From: Peribacillus glennii
GTDB taxonomy: Bacteria > Bacillota > Bacilli > Bacillales > DSM-1321
Direction: 5' to 3'
Assembly (NCBI RefSeq): GCF_003429105.1
Contig: NZ_QVTD01000003.1
Span: forward strand, 1 to 64,000
Length of the DNA: 64,000 nt
The notes under the pieces were generated by a model. The model searched no databases, had not been told where the DNA came from, and saw only the letters and a list, made by a program, of their open reading frames with translations. Each line of letters opens with the position of its first letter. Positions within the stretch are counted from its first letter, which is position 1. The position numbers and the translations under genes were made by a program. Positions 24,303 through 32,673 of the stretch are shown here, one piece after another.

Positions 24303-24333
24303 TACTGCTATCCTGCCCCGTTAGCTGAAGAAA
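24303..24333 (-). repeat. Cassette-end element, partial copy m
   Basis: Second module only (CTAACGGGGCAGGATAG on the minus strand). Its CAGCTAA supplies the stop codon of the decayed CPCC gene. Confidence 0.65.
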
Positions 24334-24604
24334 TCAAGTAATAATAATGGTTTCCAATTTGGATCCTTTTCATCATTCTCATTAGGATTTCTAACAAACT
24401 CCGCACACTTTCTTCGCAGGCTCCAAACACAAGGAAATTTTTTTGAGCTTGCTTTAAGGAGGGAATATTGGCTCCTCCCTCATAATCTGGATCACTGAAC
24501 TGTACTCCATCATCTTCCTAAAAACAAATATCACAAATGTCATATGTTCCAGGTGGTTCTTCATCTAAAGTTTTATAGCCGCTACAAGGACAAATATATT
24601 TCAT
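24321..24604 (-). pseudogene. Cysteine-rich CPCC-family protein, broken
   Basis: The minus strand reads MKYICPCSGYKTLDEEPPG, TYDICDICF, then TAG where the family has Trp, then EDDGVQFSDPDYEGGAN and LKQAQKNFLVFGACEE; after a frameshift it continues KCAEFVRNPNENDEKDPNW to a stop in element m. It matches the ~85-residue Cys_rich_CPCC family, which binds metal by paired cysteines. One internal stop, one frameshift and a CPCC-to-CPCS change show decay. Confidence 0.88.
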
Positions 24605-24631
24605 ACTACACCCCCTTTTGAAAAATATCCT

Positions 24632-24691
24632 TCTTAAGCTAACCTGCCCCTTTAGCTCAATAAGAAAAATAAGTCGTCAAATAACACGACT
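24632..24691 (-). repeat. Cassette-end element, copy n
   Basis: Hairpin AAGTCGTG / GACGACTT with TTTTTCTT, then CTAAAGGGGCAGGTTAG with compensated flanks TGAGCTAAA / TTAGCTTAA. It begins at the stop of the gene ending at 24692; the first module is missing. Confidence 0.75.
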
Positions 24692-24964
24692 TTAATCCTT
24701 TGGTTGATTCCTAACTTGCGATTCTGCCTTACTTATTCTGTACTTCGCTTGTTCTATATCAAAATTTTTCTCTATTCTTATGAGTGTATCGATTAATTCA
24801 TTATCCGCTTCTTGTGCAATGCTTTCTAACCTTTTAATGATTCTCTCTGTTGCCTGCAAATTGATTCCTTCATTACGGGTTGTTATCGTTTGTATAAGAT
24901 ATGATTTAATCCGATCAATATCTCTCAGTATATTTGTCAATAACTTAAATAGCTCTTTATTCAC
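24692..24964 (-). CDS. Hypothetical helical protein
   Basis: The GTG at 24964 has GGGAGG a few bases upstream and is preferred to a farther upstream ATG at 25105, which lacks a ribosome-binding site. The 90-residue product is strongly helical and charged (NILRDIDRIKSYLIQTI; ATERIIKRLESIAQEADNELIDTLIRI). No family recognised. Element n follows the stop at once. Confidence 0.5.
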   Translation of the reverse strand: MNKELFKLLTNILRDIDRIKSYLIQTITTRNEGINLQATERIIKRLESIAQEADNELIDTLIRIEKNFDIEQAKYRISKAESQVRNQPKD

Positions 24965-25131
24965 TACCCTCCCACCTTTTTGCTCTGGACTGTTTGATTT
25001 TCCTTTACCCACGACGACAATGGTATATGCAGAGATGACTGTAACATCCATTAGTTTCCATTTTCTATACGGAGCATATCCTATATTCAATAACACAGAC
25101 GTCATATTGAAAACACACTATTTGTCTTAGT

Positions 25132-25205
25132 AAACTAACCTGCCCCTTTAGCACAAGAAGCGACTGTTCAAATGGAACAATCGCCCCTGTTAGCTGAACA
25201 TAATA
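25132..25205 (-). repeat. Cassette-end element, copy o
   Basis: First module CAGCTAACAGGGGCG, terminator-like stem ATTGTTCCATTTGAACAGT, second module CTAAAGGGGCAGGTTAG. It starts right at the stop of the gene ending at 25206. Confidence 0.75.
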
Positions 25206-25521
25206 CTATTCTTTGTCAAAAAACCTTTTGATGTCCTCAGTAAATCCGTGGTACTCTATCCATTCAAAAATTTCATTCTCTAATTTATGTATTTCTTTAT
25301 TTTCAATATCATCTTCTGAATAAAGGTAAAAATCATTAAAGCGTGCTATCGTCTGAAATAGGTTGCTTTCCCTTTCCATTATTTCCTTTATTTCATTATG
25401 GTTATCTTTACAACTAAATTCATCGTGAAGCCGATTTAATTGGTGTGCTCCCTTTTGTAGAAAGTACATAGCAATTAAGTAACTTACGTTTTTCCTCGTC
25501 TGTCATTTCATTAAACTTCAT
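25206..25521 (-). pseudogene. Hypothetical protein with early frameshift
   Basis: AGAGGTG precedes an ATG at 25521 that starts MKFNEMTDEEKRKLL; a one-base change near 25485 breaks the frame, and the rest continues in another frame as IAMYFLQKGAHQLNRLHDEF to the stop (FTEDIKRFFDKE). If the internal ATG at 25469 is used, an 87-residue product lacks the first helix. Acidic, soluble, no known family. Confidence 0.6.
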
Positions 25522-26146
25522 AAAATCACCTCTCTATAGTCATTCCCTAGTTCATATGAGTCATTACCTTATTCAACTCCCTCAGTTTGACACAAATATC
25601 TTTCGAATGCTCACTTATTCTCGGAATTTCATAACCCTTGTAATTGGATTTACGGATAAATGAAATGAATTCACATCAGTTTGGCTTCGTAAAGGGATAC
25701 TTTAATAAAGGAGTCAGCTACTACTCCATATTTTACACACATGTTAAATAAGGTGAGGAAAATATTTACAAGCAATTCTGTTCGACAAAAAATACGCCAT
25801 TCATCACCTCATTAAAATTAGGTGAGTTCTGGCATTATTATCGTAAAAAAATTCCATAAAGATGAAAGGTCAAAAACCAAGCAAAACGATACTTTATATT
25901 TATGGAAAAAATTAACATTTTACATATGGTGATATTAAGGATTCTAGAGTTTTTTCAAAGAAAACGGCGAAAAAGAAGGGTTTTGTGGAATAAATTTCTT
26001 TTTGCAAGATTCCCAATTATTCTGTCCATGCTCTATACTCTACCTTATAGTTCTTTTTTGAGAACAAGGGTGATCTTTAAAAAGAACTTCATGTATTGGT
26101 ATTTAGCGTACACACGCATAAATATAAACATATTACATAGACCGGA
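25522..26146. other. AT-rich stretch without supported gene
   Basis: Short frames occur but none has a ribosome-binding site or protein-like composition. The right end probably carries the promoter of the coiled-coil gene. Confidence 0.5.
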
Positions 26147-26170
26147 ATGAGGTCGAGGGGAGAAAAAGTT

Positions 26171-27091
26171 ATGAAGTTTTTGTCCACGGTAAAAGGCAAG
26201 GTCGCAGTGTCGGTATTGACAATAGGGGTAATCGGGGGCGGAGTGGCTGCTGCAGCCAGCAATGGCGTCATTAGTTTTACTGGCAGCAGCTCAATAGACT
26301 CAGCCGTAACAAGGATCCAAAGCCTAAGCGGCAAGGTGGAGTCGTACAAACAAAAAGAAAGCGATCTAACAGCAGCCGTCAACCAATTAAGGGAAGCAGC
26401 CGCACAAAAGATCGGCCTTGCTAACGGCCAAATCGCCACTAAAAGCCAGACCATCCTTACGTTAGGCGGCCAAATCAATGCCAAACAACAAGAAATCACG
26501 GCTCTAAATGGAAAAATTAAAAATCTAGAGGAAGAAATTGACCGTCTCAAGAAAGAAAGTGCCGACAAGACAACCCAAATCACTGCTCTGACACAAGAGC
26601 GGAACCAAGCACAGGCAACTGTGGAAAAGTTAACGAAGGATGTCGCAGATTTAACCAGCCAACTCACAGCTGCAAAAAATGACGTTGAAAGACTGCAGGG
26701 TGACGTTGCGAATCAGGAACAAGTAATCGCAGGCCTAGAAAGCGACAAGAAAAAACTGGAAACTGATAAAAAGAATCTGGAAGATGAAAATGCACGCCTT
26801 GCAAAGGAATTAGAAAATGCTAACACTAAGGCCGCTCAGTTAGAAAGTGCGGTCCGTGCATCTGATGCAGCCAATAATTCATCACCGAGTAAAACTCCTG
26901 TAAACACGACGCTGCCGGAAGTGAATGGCAGCCCGTCAACCGGCGGAACTATCCCTAATCCAAACACACCTATTCCCCCTCTGGAAGGCGGGCCAATCAA
27001 CGGTAAACCAGGCACGCTTGAACCTGAGCCGCAACCGGGGCCACAGCCTGTTCCAGTTCCGCCAGACAGTGCAACATCTGGTGACCAATAA
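26171..27091 (+). CDS. Secreted coiled-coil protein with proline-rich tail
   Basis: The ATG at 26171 follows GAGGGGAG. Residues 1-30 form a signal peptide or anchor (KVAVSVLTIGVIGGGVAAAAS). Residues ~45-235 are an almost continuous coiled coil rich in Gln, Lys and Glu (LKKESADKTTQITALTQE; KKKLETDKKNLEDENARLAK). The tail is Pro/Gly/Ser-rich (PNTPIPPLEGG; PEPQPGPQPVPVPPD) with no sorting signal. It is GC-richer than its neighbours. No enzyme domain; a structural or surface role is likely. Terminator at 27213. Confidence 0.75.
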   Translation: MKFLSTVKGKVAVSVLTIGVIGGGVAAAASNGVISFTGSSSIDSAVTRIQSLSGKVESYKQKESDLTAAVNQLREAAAQKIGLANGQIATKSQTILTLGGQINAKQQEITALNGKIKNLEEEIDRLKKESADKTTQITALTQERNQAQATVEKLTKDVADLTSQLTAAKNDVERLQGDVANQEQVIAGLESDKKKLETDKKNLEDENARLAKELENANTKAAQLESAVRASDAANNSSPSKTPVNTTLPEVNGSPSTGGTIPNPNTPIPPLEGGPINGKPGTLEPEPQPGPQPVPVPPDSATSGDQ

Positions 27092-27212
27092 TCAACAGCA
27101 CAGCAATCTTAGAATAACACACCATATTCCATGGGTCCATTTATCTATATCCCTAATGGCAACGGTGAATAAAACAACATAAACGTACATTCGTGCTATA
27201 GACTACCTTTCG

Positions 27213-27237
27213 ACCAGTGACTGATCACTGGTTTTTG
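27213..27237 (+). terminator. Terminator of the coiled-coil gene
   Basis: CCAGTGA pairs with TCACTGG around a short loop, followed by TTTTTG. The rest of 27092-27617 has a second hairpin at 27364-27390 (AAGGACG / CGTCCTT) and no gene. Confidence 0.8.
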
Positions 27238-27617
27238 TTTGGCTCTGTTACATGGCTCTGTTGATATATAAGAAAAATGGCAATAATTTAAGGCTTATAC
27301 TGCTGAAAAAGGAATGGAAAAGGTCAGACGTCTCTATCAAATCCAAAATGTACATGATTTGAAAAAAGGACGTCGGCTGGCGTCCTTACGATTTCTTATG
27401 ATTATTTGCGTTCCAAAACCAATGTATACCACCAAAAAAGCAGATTAAGCGAAACCGCTAGTTATTCATCGTTTCCAGTAGTGAGTTCGGCACTAGTCCA
27501 CGTTATTGTACACCCTCAAGATTTTTAGCATTAATTTAATTACAACACATTAAAGAAGGCAAGCCAGTTTATAGTCTCGCCTTTATCTATATGATAAAGA
27601 AATAAAAACGCAGTAAG

Positions 27618-28052
27618 TTAACCACGTCTTCCTCCTCTTCCTCCTCGTTTTCCTTCAGTGTTACGTTTTAGAGAAGACAAGCTCTCTTCACTACTCTTTA
27701 AAAATTGAGACATTTTATCTTCAAAGGTTTCTCGTGGTTTAAAGTTACCCTTAGAACGATCATTCCCTCTTCCTTGAGTTGGGCGAGGACGTTGCTTGTA
27801 AGAAGATTGTCCTTCAGGTTTATCTATGGTTTGCTTGATTGACAATGCAACCTTACCGTCTTTCTCACTCATCACTTTTACTTCAACCATATCGCCTATT
27901 TTCAGATGATCATTAACATCTTTTACATAGCTATCAGCAACTTCACTGATATGCACAAGACCTGTTGTTCCTCCAGGTAATTCTACGAAGGCTCCAAAAT
28001 TAGTGATACCTGTTACTTTACCTTGTACCTTACTTCCTAGTTCAATTGACAT
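27618..28052 (-). CDS. yabR: S1-domain RNA-binding protein, YabR-like
   Basis: Residues 1-75 are an S1 RNA-binding domain (GSKVQGKVTGITNFGAFVEL, GLVHISEVADSYVKDVNDHL, GKVALSIK); the tail is basic and Gly/Arg-rich (KRGGRGGRRG) after EDKMSQFLKSSEESLSSLKRN. It matches B. subtilis YabR, a general RNA-binding or ribosome-associated protein, more than YugI/GSP13. In B. subtilis yabR lies beside divIC; here it stands alone, so this may be an extra copy. GGAGG precedes the ATG. Confidence 0.88.
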   Translation of the reverse strand: MSIELGSKVQGKVTGITNFGAFVELPGGTTGLVHISEVADSYVKDVNDHLKIGDMVEVKVMSEKDGKVALSIKQTIDKPEGQSSYKQRPRPTQGRGNDRSKGNFKPRETFEDKMSQFLKSSEESLSSLKRNTEGKRGGRGGRRG

Positions 28053-28168
28053 TAAAATACTGTTCCTCCTCGATATGTTAATAACAGTTTATTATAACAA
28101 AGTATTAAAGGTTGTAATATCAAATTTGATACTTTAGAGCAGAATCATTGTTTATTTTCGTTTATTCG

Positions 28169-28378
28169 CTATCGTGTCGGTTGTGGCGGTTGGCATACGT
28201 CACATTTACGTTGGTTATTATTTTTAAATTTCGTAAATGTTTTTTCAAAGTTGCTACCACATGCACATTTAAATAGTAACTTTTGAGAAAAACCGTGATA
28301 TTCCGTTGTTAGCAATTTACTTTCCGAATTGTTCTCAACAAATTGTTTGATTTTAGCAATTGTCCATCGTTTATTCAT
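28169..28378 (-). CDS. Small zinc-ribbon-like protein
   Basis: The ATG at 28378 follows GGAGGTG; a longer frame upstream lacks a site. The 69-residue product has a helical start (NKRWTIAKIKQFVENNS), the pattern FKCACGSNFEKTFTKF and CDVCQPPQ: two CxC/CxxC pairs that can form one zinc finger, as in N-terminal parts of some phage HNH proteins. Function unknown. Confidence 0.6.
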   Translation of the reverse strand: MNKRWTIAKIKQFVENNSESKLLTTEYHGFSQKLLFKCACGSNFEKTFTKFKNNNQRKCDVCQPPQPTR

Positions 28379-28488
28379 TCTCTTACACCTCCATATTTTA
28401 TCGCTTGCGGCTTGCGGAGGCTTTTTTGGCATCCGTTCAATTATTAGTAAAAGTCGAAATTACTCTAAGTTCCTGATTATAACATGTT

Positions 28489-28552
28489 AAACTAATCTGC
28501 CCCTTTGTACAATAAGAATAAGCTGAAGAAAAGCAGCTTTGGATCTTCTACT
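28489..28552 (-). repeat. Cassette-end element, copy p
   Basis: AAGATCCAA, hairpin AGCTGCTTTTCTTCAGCT, then ACAAAGGGGCAGATTAG. The first module is not recognisable. It lies next to copy q. Confidence 0.65.
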
Positions 28553-28639
28553 AAATGTGTAATAAGTTACACTAAGGTAGAAATTAACCACCAAAATACA
28601 CTTCCAAACTTATTTATTTTTGTTTATACATATACTCTT

Positions 28640-28738
28640 CTACTATCCTGCCCCTTTAGTGGAACAAGAAAAGTTGCTTTAAAAGCAGCTAGGATCTTAT
28701 ACTCAAGCACCCGTTGCTTTAAATACAATCTTTCACAA
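28640..28738 (-). repeat. Cassette-end element, copy q
   Basis: Complete copy very close to h: GTGAAAGATTGTATTTAAAG-CAACGGGTGCTT, AAGATCCTA, hairpin GCTGCTTTTAAAGCAAC with TTTTCTT, CTAAAGGGGCAGGATAG. It starts six bases after the stop of the DinB-like gene. Confidence 0.82.
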
Positions 28739-28744
28739 AGTCCT

Positions 28745-29245
28745 TTACCAACCCTGACGATTACACAATGAAGTAATATGTGCAAGATGATGTCGACCGT
28801 GCCAAGCATAGATTCCTATATTTTTACCTACTGAAACTTCACCTGAATCTGGGTGAATAAATATCTTTTCCATATCAGAAGGACTTAGATTTCGTAAAAG
28901 GTTTGTCCAGCGTTTGTGCAAGGCTTCGAGCAGTGATAGGGAAATATCAATTGGTAATTTATAATCAGAAAGCTCAGCCCATTTCGCTTCGTCATAAGGC
29001 TTAATTACAGGTTTTTCTTCCGTAAGAGCCAATTTAAAGCGAACATAGGCATTCATATGACTATCCGTAAGGTGATGTATTACTTGTCGAACAGTCCACC
29101 CTCCTGAACGATATGGTGTATCAAGCTGTTTATTGTCTAAGCCTTTTACAGCACCTCTTAATAACCTTGGTAAATCTTCAATCTCATTTATCCAACCATT
29201 TGTAACACTAATAGTAATCTCACCATCAAATCTAAAATCCCTTAT
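28745..29245 (-). pseudogene. DinB/YfiT-type bacillithiol S-transferase, start lost
   Basis: An uninterrupted frame encodes [52 protein letters not shown] and [14 protein letters not shown]: the ~170-residue DinB-fold YfiT/BstA family, with its three metal histidines (IHH..., GRHHLAH). The expected MxxLRYPIG start is corrupted and no ATG, GTG or TTG with a site precedes it; the first in-frame ATG (29056) would remove the first metal histidine. Probably inactive. Element q follows. Confidence 0.8.
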
Positions 29246-29319
29246 ATTTTTTCGGCTAACTAATTTTGAAATGGTCCAAAATTTCTATTTCGACCTCATT
29301 TCTTTTAAATCCTTTAACA

Positions 29320-29372
29320 CCTTTTAGTGGAACAAGAAAAGCTGCTTCAAAAGCAGCTAAAATCTTATATTT
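29320..29372 (-). repeat. Cassette-end element, copy r
   Basis: Hairpin AGCTGCTTTTGAAGCAGCT with TTTTCTT, then a shortened second module (CTAAAAGGTGTTAAAGG). This is the last copy; none is found from 29.4 to 64 kb. Confidence 0.7.
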
Positions 29373-29499
29373 TATTTTGCTTATTTTAAAAGACCACCTA
29401 AATTATACTTGTCCTTTTTACCTAATCTTCTAGTTTGATTGGTTTCCGTTTTTTTATCATTTACATGTTCGTCTTCTGTAAACACCTTGACTAGTTACG

Positions 29500-29770
29500 C
29501 AATTAATTTAAAGCTCTATGGCGACTTTTTAACGGCTAACGATCGATCATTTGTCTTAGATGAGTTCAAGCATCCAGTGTGCACCATTTGTGCAAGATCA
29601 GGTCATCAATCATGGAATCAATCCAAGGACGCTACAACATGGAAATTCGTGCCTGAAATCGTTCAGCCAGTATTGTTTAAAGGAAAATTATTTGAAACCC
29701 ATTTTCCGGTGTCAAATTACTTGAAAAAACATTTCCCTTACAAATTTTGTGCAGGGCACATAACAAAAAA
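29500..29770 (+). pseudogene. Unidentified plus-strand fragment
   Basis: The frame reads INLKLYGDFLTANDRSFVLD, HPVCTICARSGHQSW (CxxC and a His) and FPVSNYLKKHFPYKF. It has no ribosome-binding site and runs into a terminator, so its real end is lost. Possible remnant of a mobile-element protein; not identified. Confidence 0.3.
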
Positions 29771-29797
29771 GCCAGCTGTTAACCGGCTTTTTTGTTG
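29768..29797 (+). terminator. Terminator
   Basis: AAAAGCCAG / CCGGCTTTTTT hairpin with T-run, marking the boundary between the element-rich region and the fatty-acid cluster. Confidence 0.75.
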
Positions 29798-29881
29798 TTT
29801 ATATCATGCTATTAAACCCAACCCTTGATTACAATTCTTTTAAAAAGTTTTTAACAGGATTTTTTATGAAAATTTCTATTT

Positions 29882-30652
29882 TTATCTCGGCTGCATACGA
29901 ATGGCACCGTCGAGACGAATGGTTTCACCATTTAGCATTGGGTTCTCTATGATACTTTGTGCTAACATGGCATATTCGGATGCATAACCCAATCTTTGTG
30001 GAAATGGCACCATTGCCCCTAAGGCATTCCGGACTTTTTCAGGCGCTCCGGCTAATAATGGAGTATCCATTAGTCCTGGAGCTATAGTCAAGACACGAAT
30101 CCCATGTGCTGCAAGGTCACGGGCAATAGGCAAAGTCATTCCCACAATGCCTCCTTTTGATGCGCTATAGGCTGCTTGCCCCATTTGTCCTTCAAATGCT
30201 GCTACGGAAGCGGTGTTAATAATGACTCCTCTCTCCCCTTCTTCATTTGGAGTATTTTGTATCATCCTCTCCGCGGCTAGCCTAATTACGTTAAATGTAC
30301 CAATAAGGTTAATTTGAATAACCCTTGTAAAAATGCCCAGATCATGGGGTTTTTCTTTGCCAACAGTCTTTTGTGCAGCTCCAATTCCCGCACAGTTAAT
30401 GGCAGTATGGATTGCCCCAAATTTTTCAATGGTTTGATTGATTGCTGACTGGACATCCTCCTCGCTTGTAACATTTGTTTTTAAAAATAACACTTTATCA
30501 GAGCCTAACTTCTCGAGCAAGGCAGCTCCTCTCTCTTCCTGTAAATCAAGAATTGCTGCACGTCCCCCATTTTCTACTATTCGTGTAACTGTGGCTTCAC
30601 CCAGTCCGGATGCTCCACCGGTTACAACTGCTACACTCCCTTTAATTTGCAT
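29882..30652 (-). CDS. SDR dehydrogenase, 3-hydroxyacyl-CoA type
   Basis: AAGGAG lies 8 bases before the ATG at 30652 ([10 protein letters not shown]). The classical SDR motifs are present: [11 protein letters not shown] for NAD binding, NCAGIG, the Ser in [11 protein letters not shown] and YSASK. The motif set and end ([16 protein letters not shown]) match type-II 3-hydroxyacyl-CoA or 2-methyl-3-hydroxybutyryl-CoA dehydrogenases. It would oxidise a 3-hydroxyacyl-CoA with NAD+, the step before the thiolase encoded 71 bp upstream in the same operon. Confidence 0.88.
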   Translation of the reverse strand: MQIKGSVAVVTGGASGLGEATVTRIVENGGRAAILDLQEERGAALLEKLGSDKVLFLKTNVTSEEDVQSAINQTIEKFGAIHTAINCAGIGAAQKTVGKEKPHDLGIFTRVIQINLIGTFNVIRLAAERMIQNTPNEEGERGVIINTASVAAFEGQMGQAAYSASKGGIVGMTLPIARDLAAHGIRVLTIAPGLMDTPLLAGAPEKVRNALGAMVPFPQRLGYASEYAMLAQSIIENPMLNGETIRLDGAIRMQPR

Positions 30653-30722
30653 GATATAATCTCCTTTTTTCATTAGTGGAAAAATTTAATGATGATTAAT
30701 TATTTCATCCTTAGAATAAAAA

Positions 30723-31874
30723 TTAGCTTATTCTTTCAATGATCGTGCCGTTAGCCATCCCGCCGCCTTCACAAATGGCTTGAAGTCCGTAACGCCCTCC
30801 TGTTCTTTCAAGTTCATGCATCATCGTCACCATAAGGCGGGCTCCTGAACAGCCAAGTGGATGCCCTAATGCGATGGCCCCGCCATTAGGATTAAGTTTC
30901 TTTGGATCCGCTTTCAACTCATCCCTCCATAACATGGGTACCGGCGCAAAAGCTTCATTCACTTCATAAGTATCCATATCTTCAATCGTAAGTCCTGCTT
31001 TTGATAGAGCTTTCCTGGAGGCTTCCGCTGGGCCAGTCAGCATAAGAGTTGGATCTGAACCCACCACTGAACGAGAAACGATACGAAATCTCGGTTTAAG
31101 CCCCAATTCTTCTGCTTTTTCTCTTGACATTAATAGGAGAGCAGCTGCGCCATCACTCATTTGGCTGGAATTCCCTGCATGGATTCTTCCACCCTCCTTG
31201 AAAGCTGGCTGCAGTGATGCTAACTTTTCAATAGAAGATCCTCTCCGTGGTCCTTCATCTTGTGTAACAACTGTTTGTGTTCCGTCTTCCAATGTAATTT
31301 CAATCGGCATAATTTCACGTTCGAAACGACCCTGCTCTTGTGCTTTAAGAGCTCTTTCGTGGCTCTCCAGTGAAAATTCATCCAATTCACGGCGGCTATA
31401 GCCCCATTTTTCAGCAATCCGCTCGGCAGACAGACCTTGATGTATCATTTCATATCTGGAAGTGAGAATTTCGCTCCAAGTTGAGTTTCGGCGGGACGCG
31501 CCCATTGGGATTCTTGACATGCTTTCTACCCCGCCCGCGATAGCAACATCCATGTCTCCAGCCAAAATGGCCTGTGCAGCAAAATGAATTGCCTGTTGGC
31601 CAGAACCGCATTGTCTGTCAAGGGTGGTCCCAGGAACGTGGATTGGGAAGTCAGCCATTAATGCCGCTATGCGCGCGATATTTAATCCTTGTTCTTCAAC
31701 CTGTAACACACAACCCATCACTACATCTTCAACGATTTCTGAAGAAATACCGGCACGTTTAACCAGTTCCTTTAAGACTTTGGCAGCCATTTCATCGGGA
31801 CGAACGGTGCTCAATGCTCCCTTTCTTTTTCCAACTGGTGTACGAACAGCTTCTACTATCACTACTTCACGCAT
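30723..31874 (-). CDS. Acetyl-CoA acyltransferase (thiolase)
   Basis: 383 residues with the nucleophile cysteine in LDRQCGSGQQAIHFAAQ, the His motif NEAFAPVPM, and the C-terminal GHPLGCSGARL and CEGGGMANGTIIE. It cleaves 3-ketoacyl-CoA with CoA to give acetyl-CoA and a shortened acyl-CoA, or condenses acetyl-CoA. It forms an operon with the SDR gene; the other beta-oxidation genes lie upstream past a decayed nitronate monooxygenase. Confidence 0.93.
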   Translation of the reverse strand: MREVVIVEAVRTPVGKRKGALSTVRPDEMAAKVLKELVKRAGISSEIVEDVVMGCVLQVEEQGLNIARIAALMADFPIHVPGTTLDRQCGSGQQAIHFAAQAILAGDMDVAIAGGVESMSRIPMGASRRNSTWSEILTSRYEMIHQGLSAERIAEKWGYSRRELDEFSLESHERALKAQEQGRFEREIMPIEITLEDGTQTVVTQDEGPRRGSSIEKLASLQPAFKEGGRIHAGNSSQMSDGAAALLLMSREKAEELGLKPRFRIVSRSVVGSDPTLMLTGPAEASRKALSKAGLTIEDMDTYEVNEAFAPVPMLWRDELKADPKKLNPNGGAIALGHPLGCSGARLMVTMMHELERTGGRYGLQAICEGGGMANGTIIERIS

Positions 31875-32059
31875 ATTTACATTCCTCCCTGATATTAGGA
31901 TTTATTGGGATCATAAATAATGTATCTATATGAAAGTGGAACCCTTGTACCCGCAGTAATCCATAATTTAATAGATATGACAAGATATTTCCAAGTAGAA
32001 CGTAATATTACGAAACTGACTATCTTATCCTTTAGTGTTTTCTCTATAAATTAGAAGAT

Positions 32060-32530
32060 TGAATTAAACAGTTGAAAGCGAAGATAGACTTTTTCGAATA
32101 AACTCCAGCGATTGATTAGCTACATCAGTCATTTGATGGAACAGGTCCCGAATTCGCAGGAATTCTTTTTTTAAGCCCTTCTGATTGCCGTCATGACCAA
32201 ATACCGCCGTCAATATCACCATCGAAATATACGGATTTTGCCCTTTGCCCTGTAATTAATGGAAGTAATTGTTCGTTTGTGGCACCTTCCTGCTCAAGAC
32301 GGTCCATTTCCTGGCAGTCCCTCGGGAGTTACTTGTGTTTTGAATGTTATAAATCCTAATCCCCCAGCTTCGGACACAGCAGCAAGCTTAGCCCGGCCAA
32401 CCTAAAACATTCCTCCGCAAATAATGGGGTATTCGATTCCTAATAGTTCTGTAATCCTTGTTTTACTGTTTTCTCATCTATGCCATATGTAGCTAAAACT
32501 TCAGTAAGATACTGTGTTTTTGGAATATGC
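32060..32530 (-). pseudogene. Nitronate monooxygenase, internally deleted
   Basis: The minus strand encodes the N-terminus LLGIEYPIICGGMF, a stop where Trp is expected, then VGRAKLAAVSEAGGLGFITF, and after a large internal deletion the C-terminus EQEGATNEQLLPLITGQ with DGDIDGGIWS. About 250 residues, including most of the FMN barrel, are gone. The rest of 31875-32673 has no other gene. Confidence 0.8.
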
Positions 32531-32673
32531 CTTAAATGAATAGTCGAAAAAACATTTAGATCTAACATCGTTTTTTAATGTCTGTATGAACCAATTCTCT
32601 CTTCACGCTATATCAAACTATAAAATTTCAAGCCAAACAGTAAATGTCAATGATTGGGCGTTAGCCTGCTAAC

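Noticed and set aside
25902..26150. Plus-strand 82-codon frame
   Set aside because: No ribosome-binding site, biased composition (FQRKRRKRRVL) and overlap with the promoter of the coiled-coil gene.
1236..29372. CRISPR array
   Set aside because: The elements are 50-1500 bp or more apart with genes between them, and spacing is irregular; no cas gene and no short regular spacers.
1236..29372. Calling the array a proven integron
   Set aside because: No complete integrase or attI-like site is visible and the elements lack clear attC GTTRRRY/RYYYAAC box pairs in the usual arrangement; only the similarity of layout is claimed.
29439..29828. Plus-strand 129-codon frame as an intact gene
   Set aside because: Its last 20 codons are a transcription terminator, and it has no start signal.
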